A stretch of 64,000 nucleotides of DNA from Bombus terrestris (Eukaryota > Arthropoda > Insecta > Hymenoptera > Apidae). Where the stretch lies: the NCBI RefSeq assembly GCF_910591885.1, contig NC_063271.1, positions 11,215,001 through 11,279,000 on the forward strand. The letters run 5' to 3'. The notes below the pieces were generated by a model. That model did no database searches. It saw nothing but the letters and a program-made list of their open reading frames with translations, and was not told the origin of the DNA. The first letter of the stretch is position 1. Every line of letters starts with the position of its first letter. Shown here piece after piece: positions 54,850 through 64,000 of the stretch. The translations under genes and the position numbers were made by a program.

Positions 54850-57790
54850 TACTCGATATATATATCCCTTTGATATATCTTTCCCTTTTAATTTTATCCA
54901 AACGTAAAGACTCGATGACGTGAAATTGCAGGCTATATCGTGGACTAAAGTATTCCTTTGGTATTCTTATGGTTGTTACTTTTATTACAACCTTTTAACA
55001 CAGCCTTCGACAAACACGTAATTTTATATGACATTTTTCTCTTGATTATATATATTTACATCTGAACACGATAGGATCGTTAATCACGTGAAATTTTAAT
55101 CATATTTTTCATGAATTAAACAAGGTGAATGCACTTTTTAATTTGTTAATTCTATATTTATATTTCTTTCGTTCGGTTTGCTTCAGTATTTTGTGAATTT
55201 ATAATTCGTGAATTTTTAACGTATATATAAATATTTGTCTATTAAATTTATCAATTTAATAGCACAACTTTCTTACCTTAAATGTCAATTTTAAATTCTA
55301 AGTATACTAAATATACTTTCTTATTCGGTATATCCGTGATATAATTAATCTAACTCGACTAAAATAATAATGTGATAACGTATCATCGTTGTAATAATCT
55401 AGTCTGCACGTAACAACCGTTAATGGCCCCAAACGAGAAGCACCTCTCGAAGTGGCGTCATAAATCCCTGCATCCCTCACGGAAACCTCGATGGCGACAA
55501 ATAAATACGCGTAAAACGGGGAGACCAGTCCCTCCTAGTTGTTATACAAACATAAAGGGCGGCTGGAAAGCCGATTCATCAAGAGGAAAACGGAAGTTAT
55601 TATTAGCCCTGAGTTTCCTGCCGTGAAAATGGTCCTTCTCTTAAATTTTAAGAAACGACTCGAGAACCATAAACGCTCTGATTCTGAGTAATTTAAGAAC
55701 ATTCAAGCCATAGAATCTTGTTGACGTTGAGTGTGATTTATTGAGGAACAAGTGCATGAATTTGTAATAGAAAAGTATATTGAAATAATTAAAAGTATAA
55801 GTACAAGTATAAGTTTATGCTGATTCAGATCTTTACTCTCTTAGTGTTACTAGACAATGGAATGATAGGGAGCAGGTTCATATATTTATAGCAAAAGAAC
55901 ATTACCAAAAGAGTTAACCTTATAGCTTTGGTTAGAGGCTACATAAATAGAACATAAATAGAAATCTTTTTATTAGTTGCTTGGTCCTAGACCTTGCAAC
56001 CTAAAACATAATGTATGTTCAAGGGTACAATAATATGCACTTCTCCTTATTTAGAATATTTCTGTGTAATAGCAGTTTCTAGATCAGGGATATACATAAA
56101 TGAAGATGTAGAGTTTTGTTCTTGAAGTAGTTACTTCAACAAGTATGAACAGATACGAGAACACGCTATCCAGACTAATAGATAGAATTTGACCAAATCA
56201 AAAAGAACTTTTGTACAAAGAGTTAAGCTTAGTATTTAATACCAAACATTTTGTTATAAGATATGAAGTAAAGATATTGAAATATTTACGGGAAATTTAA
56301 AAAAGGAAAAGTATGTGAGAAGCACACAATGTGTACGAATACATAAATAAAATATCTAAAATGAATTTATTTGTTACAATATTTAGGCTAAGAAAAAAAA
56401 GGCAAATCCATATTCCTTAAGTCGTATTCGTAAAAAAATAAATTTGCATAATACACGATATGACAGTCACGATATGAGAGGATAGTAAAAGGAAGGTATA
56501 ATGGAAAATACAGAGAAATAAGAGAAGGAAACAGTACAGAGTATCCAAAGTATATGAGATATAACAAGGATGTTTATGTACACTAATATTGTACGCGAAA
56601 CCATGTGCCAACCCCATTTTCAAGACCGAATAGGCAGAAAAATAAAGTTAACTATCTGTCTATCTATCTATAAATTTGCATAAAGATATGCAATTTAAAT
56701 GTAGCTAATTAACTAGATGTATTTGGTACAAAACTATAATATAATACCTACGTGATACAAAGTTTATAAAGTAAAGAAATTACAATAATGTATTGTACAC
56801 TGTAATAGAATATTGCAATAGTATATTGATTTTATTAGGATCGATAGGGAGCATTGCCTCCTTTAGCGATTTCGTGAAGAACCTTTTGATCTTCTACGGA
56901 GCATCGTTGCACTTTTTTGTGTCAAGCTTGAGACCAAGATCGTGCTTATCTTTTATCTTAATACACTTAAAGTTATGATATCGTGATAGATTGCAGTGTT
57001 TATTTAAATTTACTCTCTTGTCGTATAGAAGCTTGCAGTCTACGTAGTTCTTGGTTGTTAGCCTTTGTTTAGCTCGAACGTTATAATACAATAATTACTT
57101 AGAGTTAGTCGAAGTAATTATGAATAACAATGGATTGAAGTTTCTTATTCATTCGTTACGAAAATATGTTAAATAAAATATTCTTTAATCATTACTTGTA
57201 CGTTAAAACGTAACTTCGCCTCTGTATCTACATTTAATGAAATGTAGTTAATTTTAAAAATTGACTTTGTTTATGAACTGTACACGGCTTCCTTTATCAC
57301 GCAAAATTTTATTCAGGTTTCAAAACCTGCCTTTATACTCTACGTTAGGTAAAATTTCTTTAATCCTTTCTTTCGAAAGAAAACGCACCAATTTATTATT
57401 TCTCCTCGCCATTATATCATAGGTCAGTGATTTTCAGTCTTTCTCATCCCGAGGAACTAAACCAATTATTGCTAATATTCTATCAAAATAATATATAAAC
57501 TGCAAATAAAATATTTACTAAGATTCCGCGCCACCAACGAATATATTTTTTATTTGGTTCGAGATAGAGCATTCACACCGGACGATTATCGTTCTAATTT
57601 TTTAATTTGACAAATCTAAGAAAGAAGAGGTCAGTGCCCCTGAATAAATGCGAGATACAAGTAGTTAAGCAATGCAATTAGTAATGCAAATAAATGTTTT
57701 AAAAATTCCCATAGCACCGGCATCAGACGTCTCTAAAAGGAAGATAAAAACCCTACCGGAAGTAGCAGCCTCTAGCTTGACCTTCCGATT
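54850..57790. other. Mostly AT-rich, one GC-richer patch 55410-55690
   Basis: The patch includes a 67-codon ORF without domain features and looks like conserved non-coding DNA. A TATC microsatellite lies at 56651-56671. No gene is supported. Confidence 0.5.
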
Positions 57791-57794
57791 ATTA

Positions 57795-58196
57795 TCACCA
57801 GGAGAAACAGTCATATTTCGTTCCATCCCATCGAAAACCGACAAAACCGCCGACCGAACAGATGATATCGGTAATCTGGAACAGACCTCGCGCAATCGTC
57901 TCGCGTTTCGTTTTGCTGTCGATTTCCAAACGCCTGATAGTTTGTCGAATGATCTGGCCTTTTCCACAGAGGAATTTTAATTTTTCTACGATCGTATTTG
58001 GATCGCAAATCGTCGGGTCTAAACGTTTCAACGATTCCTGTTCTTCCGGCTCCATTATAGTCAAATGGAGAGATCTGTCCATCTCTTTGACTAGCTCGAT
58101 ATTTTCCTTGTTGTCTTCATCCTTCTTTATCAAACATAACCGACAGCGATCCATATTCGATCGAGTAAGAGTAGACGTAGACGGTGTAGATGACAT
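57795..58196 (-). CDS. Protein-like frame with a CRLC motif, possibly a gene start
   Basis: It reads MSSTPSTSTLTRSNMDRCRL, then CLIKKDEDNKENIEL and an acidic/basic region (EMDRSLHLTIMEPEEQ, LDPTICDPNTIVEKLKFLCG), then RRLEIDSKTKRETIAR. The early CxxC resembles the start of zinc-finger-associated (ZAD) domains, but a second CxxC pair at the usual distance is not seen, so this is only a suggestion. The frame is open for 133 codons in a GC-richer block. Frames on the same strand immediately downstream (57665-57967) also look protein-like, which suggests an indel near 57960. It is either an exon or a decayed gene. Confidence 0.35.
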   Translation of the reverse strand: MSSTPSTSTLTRSNMDRCRLCLIKKDEDNKENIELVKEMDRSLHLTIMEPEEQESLKRLDPTICDPNTIVEKLKFLCGKGQIIRQTIRRLEIDSKTKRETIARGLFQITDIICSVGGFVGFRWDGTKYDCFSW

Positions 58197-58199
58197 GCT

Positions 58200-59675
58200 G
58201 CATTTTTCTTGTTGCCGCCGTCATCGTAATCGCTGTTAAGTTCCTCGTTCCCACCACCTACTTGCATATAATTCTTCCCGGTATTTATAGACACAGCTAG
58301 CTTCCGATTCGTTTCCAATTTCCTTGCAGCCGAATCAATTCCACGCGTTTCTTTTCTCCATTGCAGATAAAACCTTCGGAAATCGGAGCAGCGAGCTAGC
58401 AAGTTCTGCATCGTCGTTTTTGTTTCTTCGGCGATCTTCCAGGTTTCCCAAGCAACGCTCCCGACGTTCTCCACGTGCCCAATCTTTCCCTCCTCTTAGC
58501 GATCGAACGAGATTGTTCTTCTCTTCGATATCTTCTTCGGTATCCTGTGGTTCCTGCTGCGACAGCACTGGCACCAGCACTAGGGCTCGTAATAATCCTA
58601 TTCGAAATACTCTCGTTACCAACATCTCCGCCATCGGAGCTTGGTAGCTCCGATGTACTTCACCAGTGTGAATCAGTTACGGCGACAGAGACAGCGGCAG
58701 CTTCTTCTGGCCAATTGCGAGTTATTACATTCATCACCATCGTATCGTCGAAGCGGTGGATTCTTCGGCTCTTCTCAACGCGTTTTGCGAATCGAATCGA
58801 TTGCAATGAACCGTTTCGATGCTTTTCGTGATAACGGGCACCACTTTGGTCTCAACGATCCTACTTCTTGCGCTAACTCCACCTTCTCCATCGGCAATCG
58901 AGAAAATCATCTTGTCTGTATCTTGATTCTGTGTCACTGGTACCTGCTGTAACTGCTATTTGCACTTCCCGAAGCGCTGATATCGGTGACTTAAGAAAGC
59001 TTATGACCCGATAAGATCGCCGGTTGCGATAACTTCTGATCCGATAAAACCATCAGTTACGCGTAGTTTGCCCGACATCGCCGTCTCCGTCATCGAAAAG
59101 GACGATTGATCCTGCTTCAACCGATAGAGGATCTAATCTAACGGTTGCAAATTCGCGACTGATGCCATTGTCGAGCTTGCTCCTAACCGGTCAGCTATAG
59201 AAGAAACGATCGAAGATAAGAACATTGCCGTGGCAATGGAATGTTAGCAACGGCGTGAAAAAACGCGCTAATGCAATAGTTTCTGCCGTCGTTGTCGTCT
59301 TTGCGACTTTGCTCCGACACCGCGTGAACCAAAAGGTCGACAGTGTCGGTGCTTGTCTCCATCTGAAGTAGCGAAGTAGTAGCCGTGGCCGACTGATTCA
59401 AGTTCCGTAACTGCTTGATGCGTAGACTGGAAACAGCATGGACTCGTCGTGACAGCTGCCGCTACCGCACTGTAGCCACTGGTGTCGGTGCTGATGTCGG
59501 TATGTTGAAGACTGTCTGCGATGTTACAGGTTTCTAACAACTTGTTCAACGTCTCGTCGAACTGTCTTTCCGTGCAAGGATCCCACTGTAGCGACTTAAC
59601 GTCGATAGATTTAAACGATTGCTTAATATCTAAAAGCGTGTAACGTTCTTTTGTACATAGGTTTACCTGTTCTTT
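58200..59675 (-). pseudogene. Decayed protein-coding block, several broken frames
   Basis: Read on the minus strand from 59675, protein-like sequence passes between frames. First comes an open frame of about 135 codons (TLLDIKQSFKSIDVKSLQWD, then QFDETLNKLLETCNIADSLQ). A second frame follows (NQSATATTSLLQMETSTDTV, DLLVHAVSEQSRKDDNDG), then shorter pieces near 59150 (LSVEAGSIVLFDDGDGD), 58900 (MIFSIADGEGGV, VETKVVPVITKSIETV), 58650 (STSELPSSDGGDVGN) and 58450 (TWKIAEETKTTMQNLLARCS). Each has natural-looking composition and higher GC than the surroundings, but stops or shifts separate them. This fits a decayed gene or retrocopy with many indels. A short-intron gene is less likely. No known domain was recognised. 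Confidence 0.45.
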
Positions 59676-61462
59676 TTACATCGTTTGGAACTTCCCGGTG
59701 ACTTTTTGGAAGATTCGAAGGTTTTTCTCCGAGTTTTTGATTTTTCTTTCTTCATAAAGCACACTTGCGAGGTTTTGAACTGTTTCAATGTTAATAGATA
59801 TTAGGAATTTATATTATGATATGGATAAAACAAGATTTAATTTTCTAGAAACTACGAATGCCCCATCGTTTAAATGGTATAATCGTACCTCATTTACGTA
59901 GATACTTGGTATTTCTTTCAGGACACAGTCACTTGATAATATTCCAAATTTCAGTGATATCAGTCATCTCAATTAGCTAAACGATTAACATCTCAAACAT
60001 TATCCTCCTCATCCGCCGTAATCATTCTTTCTTTAGGCAAAGAGTCTTCAGACAGAGAATTGTACGACTCCGAATCTAATTTACTGTGATAAGTCACGTT
60101 GAATCTGTCATTGTGGAATTTGCAAATATCGATAAAAAATTCCCACGCATATTCGATTGCTCTTATTCTTCAAATAATCAGTAAACGACCAGTTTAACCA
60201 GCGTTTCAAAATATGTGTGACGATATGTATCTTTATACACGTCGCGTCGTCCAAGTCATTGTGTTTCGCCGGCACGTATGAGCACATCTTTCAACCGAAC
60301 ATGCTGTTTTCAAATTGCTAGATTCTCCTTGTAAACTGTTTTTTCGAAATTGGCACATCCCACTGTCTGGCAAGAGTAACATTGTGTGGAACAACGGGAC
60401 TGGGGACTTCATCGATGTATGATTTTCACACCTGAAACATTTTATAGTCTTCGTTTCTCTGGACTAATCACTCACGTCTCCAAGTATTTGAAAAATTAGA
60501 TTTGGCCTGAAAAACGCCTCGACCAACCGATGCTTTGAAGTCGAGCTTTTTACGCAATTTAGAAAAATCAGCCGGTATATCAGCGAGATATTTACGTGCA
60601 GAAGCTATACAAAAACATACTATTACATTGTAGTGAGTAACTAAAAATTATAAAATAAATCCAACGGGTCTCTGTTGTATTTTTTTTCCATGATCATCTT
60701 CGGTAATCGTCATCGCTCGAAGCGTGAACCAAATGGTTCTATAAATGCGTAAGAGAACATTGGCTGTGCCACGTGAGCCATTATTTCGCTCGAGACGATG
60801 GTTCATTGCGTTTCATGCGCGTCACATGGGTGGCGTGGGTCACCCGGTAGATCCTCGTTCTCATGTCGATACTGTTATCGGCTACTAAAAGATAATCAGC
60901 CGACTCGATGCGTCGTACTCGAGAGTGGGCGTGCGACCGGCTGCATCGTCGCGGAATTTATTCAGCTGTCCTCAATACCGATGGAATTCAGACTTCATCG
61001 ACTGAATTGCACGTCGAACGATTTCTCGTTATAAATATCATCGATGTGCCGGTAAGTTCGTTTTAGAGTTAGTTCGTTTTCGCGTGTTTTATGAGTACAT
61101 AAATCTGTATGATTTTGCTGGAGGAATTGTCGAAACGAATTGAAGAGTACAGGAAAGAGATGATTAATGATCCATTGGAAATTGAAATTGATATTTTAGT
61201 ATCGTGCGTCACAGCATGAGGAAAGCTATCAAACTGTAGCATGATAAAATCAAAGAACCGTAGAAGGATTAAAGACGAAAGATTTTCAATTTAAAGCTGA
61301 ATGATCAAAGTCAGGTTTTTTCCTAAATGGACAAGCGATTAAAGTATCAAACGGATTTCACTTTCTTACGAAATTACGAAGTATAGGATTATCGGATGGA
61401 TCCTAAGCCATTTCCAGTATAAATTGCATAAATTGTATTCCGATATCGTGCAATGGCAACGA
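59676..61462. other. AT-rich with a possible 5' exon at about 60790-61051
   Basis: 60780-61050 is GC-richer, has an ORF (60798-61034) and is followed at 61052 by gtaagttcg, a near-perfect splice donor. This would fit a first exon, but no acceptor or downstream exon was identified. The rest shows nothing. Confidence 0.4.
61052..61060 (+). other. Strong candidate splice donor
   Basis: ccg|gtaagttcg matches the GTAAGT donor consensus and ends a GC-richer block. Unsupported by a partner exon. Confidence 0.3.
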
Positions 61463-61560
61463 TTAAACCAAACATCCACCATTCTGTTCGATAATTCTCT
61501 GCCATCTATTGAATTGTTCAATGCCATCCCTGTTTTTCAGCAAAACAAAATTCGAAAAAA
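61463..61560 (-). pseudogene. Mariner transposase C-terminal remnant
   Basis: The minus strand encodes NFVLLKNRDGIEQFNRWQRI, then IEQNGGCLV and a stop. Spacing and residues match the conserved mariner C-terminus (...DGI..L..RWQ.VIEQNG...). Only about 30 codons remain, with no inverted repeats nearby, so it is a short, old fragment. Confidence 0.6.
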
Positions 61561-64000
61561 ACGAAACTTCACAAAGGTTGAGATTTCTATCCGATAACAA
61601 TAATTTCTCACGTACAATCTTACGGAATTTAATTTAAGAAAAATTGTCATTAACGAACAATTAATGTTCTCAGGAAGCTTCAGAAATCTTAAAGAATATT
61701 TATACTTGTTGTGGGTAAAAGTTAATTTTTCCATACGATCCGCTTGTTATCAACCTAACAACAATCTCGTAAGCTTATTAAACAATTTATACTAGTTGAT
61801 TGTTCGATTTGTTGGAATAAATTTCGTGTTGTTCGACAGAGATTCCGGGCTCGTTTCCCAAACATATTTCGATATGACGAGGCGACGTTTGCGTTCTGTT
61901 AAACGTTGTCCAAGTGCGATTCGCAGTCGAGCGGACCGCCGTTTTACGTAATCGCGATTAAGCGCGTCCTTGCGGACGTATTTGTCCGGCTCGTCACGCG
62001 ACACGCGCCATTGCTTCGAGAATTTTCAACGCGCGTCCCGCAGCGGCGCGTCGAGCGTAAAAAAAACCGGTTCCGGCGGCGGCTCGCCTCGAAAGTCCAA
62101 GCCACGCCGTGAAATATATCGCCGATTCGAGATTCCGGCCTTCCTCCCGTCTAGGAATATTAATTCCTCCTCTTTTATTCCCTTCTTCCGCCTGTTTCTT
62201 ACCTTCCCTTTTTTTCTCTCTTTATGCGTTTCATTCCTCCGGTTACGGAAGTCGGATTATCGGGAACTTGATGATGAAGATTAATCGTTATTGACTTTGC
62301 AAGATGAAAAGTTGATCATTGTGAATGAGACAGCGAACTATCGACCTCGTCAGATGAATAATTAACGCTAGGAGTATTGGAATTTCTACTTGTTTTTCTT
62401 AAGAATATCCTGTCTCGTAGTTGAAAAAAAGTAGTCTGCGAATTAATTTGAGGAAACGCGGTGTTGTTTTTAATATACCGACGGGTTTCCTCGATCTTTT
62501 GAAGCTGTAAAGTAGTGAACGGTAGTAGCAAAATAGTATTTTTTTCGATATTTGTTCGTTGATTACCTTTGCACGATTAATGTTTCCGTATAGCGTTAAG
62601 TTAGTCGACGTATAAAATTTAATTTCTAAAATTTGTCAATTGCGTCACCGAGGTAGATATATACGTATTTGTTCAAAAGAAACAGCAGTGAAAGAAATAT
62701 TTGAGAATTAAGAATTTAGATATTTCTTTCGGAAATTGTAAGCAACTTGTAGAAATTAAAAAATATCCCAACAACTTCAACGATTCATCTAATACGTTTT
62801 GGGATCAAGTAGAGTTCCCTTAGCTAACCGCTAAAAATTTCTTTTATTTTTCGTATCTTCGGCATTGTTTAATATCTATTTGCTACGTTATTCATTGATA
62901 GTACGTGAAATAACGATGTACGCGAATAACTTAGCGATTACGGGTACGATTACGTATAACAGATATTTATTAACTTATCAAAATTTCAGAACACGAGTTC
63001 GTCAGACGTATAAAAAGTTTTCCGAGAAAGGATGATAAAGCTAAACTACGGGGAAACACTCGTAAAACACGTGTTATAATTCCAATCAGCTTCAAACACA
63101 CTTTTACAAGACCTATCCGTTTCAACGTATGTATAGATATCTACATTGAAAGCTGCTTGCTTTACACGTTTTCTTCATTCGCTAAACAGATTACAGCCAA
63201 AGTTTTGATGTTTTTTCTTTCATTGTAACTTGGTACGATAACATTAAGAAAACTGGCCGCTATTAATTGCTATAGTGTCTGTATGGAAACCTCGTGGGTC
63301 ACTAAAGTAAAGGGTGTTTGGAAATTTATGCAGGAATCTCGACCGCATTCCGTCAACATGGCGAGCGTAGAACGTGATCTAGCGAAGTTCCGTCTTGATT
63401 CTTCGATTCTTCGTACGATCGATATTAAACAAAATCGAGAATCTTCGTTTCCTTAATTAGAACGCGTTTTTAAGGTAAATTCTTATACTTAACATATTGG
63501 ATATTCTATATTTAAATAAGTATTCTTAGGTGTAATCTCTTCGTGATACAGATTTGAAGATATATTATAGATCAACTTTTTGAAGAAGAAGAAATTGGTG
63601 TTCGTTTTTAGAAAATTAATTTTACGATTCTTACGATTATTAGATTATTTTTCCGGAAGATATATCATGCGACGTTGGTCGATTTATCGCTCTGAGAATC
63701 GGTAAATTGCATTTTTAAGAGATATATTGCTTAGTTTGAGAGATAAATATTTGAAAAACCAGGTGCCTGATCTATGTGGCCAATAAAATGGAAATTTAGT
63801 TTTTACACGTTTCGCATAAACTGTGAAAACCTACGTATCTGAAAATATAAAACAGTTGTGAAGCTTTCCAGTTCTGTCGCCGTTATAAACGCATTTTCAA
63901 CGTTCAACTTGCACACGTGAAATTTTATGAAATATTTCGCATCGTAGCAACGAATAAATTCAACGCACCATTAATATTTCACGCACTGAGAGCGAACAAT
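61561..64000. other. AT-rich with a GC island 61850-62160, no gene supported
   Basis: ORFs at 61792-62294 on both strands overlap and lack domains. A 32-codon ORF at 63358-63456 (MASVERDLAKFRLDSS...) starts in a good translation context (caacatgg) but has no other support. The remainder is AT-rich. Confidence 0.45.

Noticed and set aside
58335..58634. Neuropeptide-like precursor (MAEMLVTRVFRIGLLRAL start, dibasic sites)
   Set aside because: The frame overlaps two other protein-like frames in the decayed block; the apparent signal peptide starts at a codon within that block and no amidation-type repeats are seen.

Overview
This window looks like non-coding chromosomal DNA from an insect, most likely a hymenopteran and probably a bee. 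The base composition is strongly AT-rich, yet CpG is common and concentrated in short GC-richer islands. There are no operons and no long intact reading frames. The mobile DNA is of insect type: mariner/Tc1-like elements with TA target duplications, piggyBac-like miniature elements with TTAA duplications, pogo-like short inverted-repeat elements, and large fold-back elements. The order and genus are inference from this style; nothing in the window identifies the species. I found no convincing intact multi-exon gene, rRNA, tRNA, known microRNA or CRISPR array, so the window is probably a gene desert or part of a very large intron.

Layout. 0-2 kb: a 35-copy, 31-bp tandem array with higher-order structure, followed by a dispersed repeat bracketed by 53-bp direct repeats. 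4-6 kb: a dead Tc1-like transposase fragment and a pogo-like relic. 8-11 kb: a 186-bp tandem array and a non-autonomous Tc1-like element. 12-22 kb: a short inverted-repeat element, the second copy of the dispersed repeat, several local tandem duplications (15, 18, 20 and 21 kb), a mariner-type miniature element and a second Tc1-like element. 22-29 kb: AT-rich DNA with degenerate tandem units, a nearly identical 170-bp duplication and a mariner-derived hairpin. 29.5-30.4 kb: an internally deleted mauritiana-type mariner with a broken transposase. 31-34.5 kb: two piggyBac-like elements and a 635-bp fold-back nested between two inverted copies of another repeat. 39-44 kb: a second 620-bp piggyBac-like copy, two more mariner-type miniature elements, a fold-back, a possible small secreted-protein gene with TATA box and poly(A) signal, and a 200-bp tandem repeat. 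50.8-51.9 kb: a 306-bp tandem array in which each unit carries a one-helix membrane ORF and three of four carry a 71-bp mariner-derived palindrome. 53 kb: another pogo-like miniature element. 57.8-59.7 kb: a GC-richer minus-strand block with protein-like sequence in several broken frames, best read as one or more decayed genes. 61.5 kb: a mariner C-terminal remnant. 62-64 kb: AT-rich DNA.

The only plausible host coding signals are the frameshifted secreted-protein candidate near 41.8 kb, the decayed block at 57.8-59.7 kb and a possible 5' exon ending near 61.05 kb. Nearly everything else that can be explained is repeat biology: at least five DNA-transposon families left mainly non-autonomous copies, and repeated local tandem duplications shaped the rest. 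The GC-richer islands without ORF support may be regulatory or conserved non-coding DNA, but conservation cannot be judged from one sequence.
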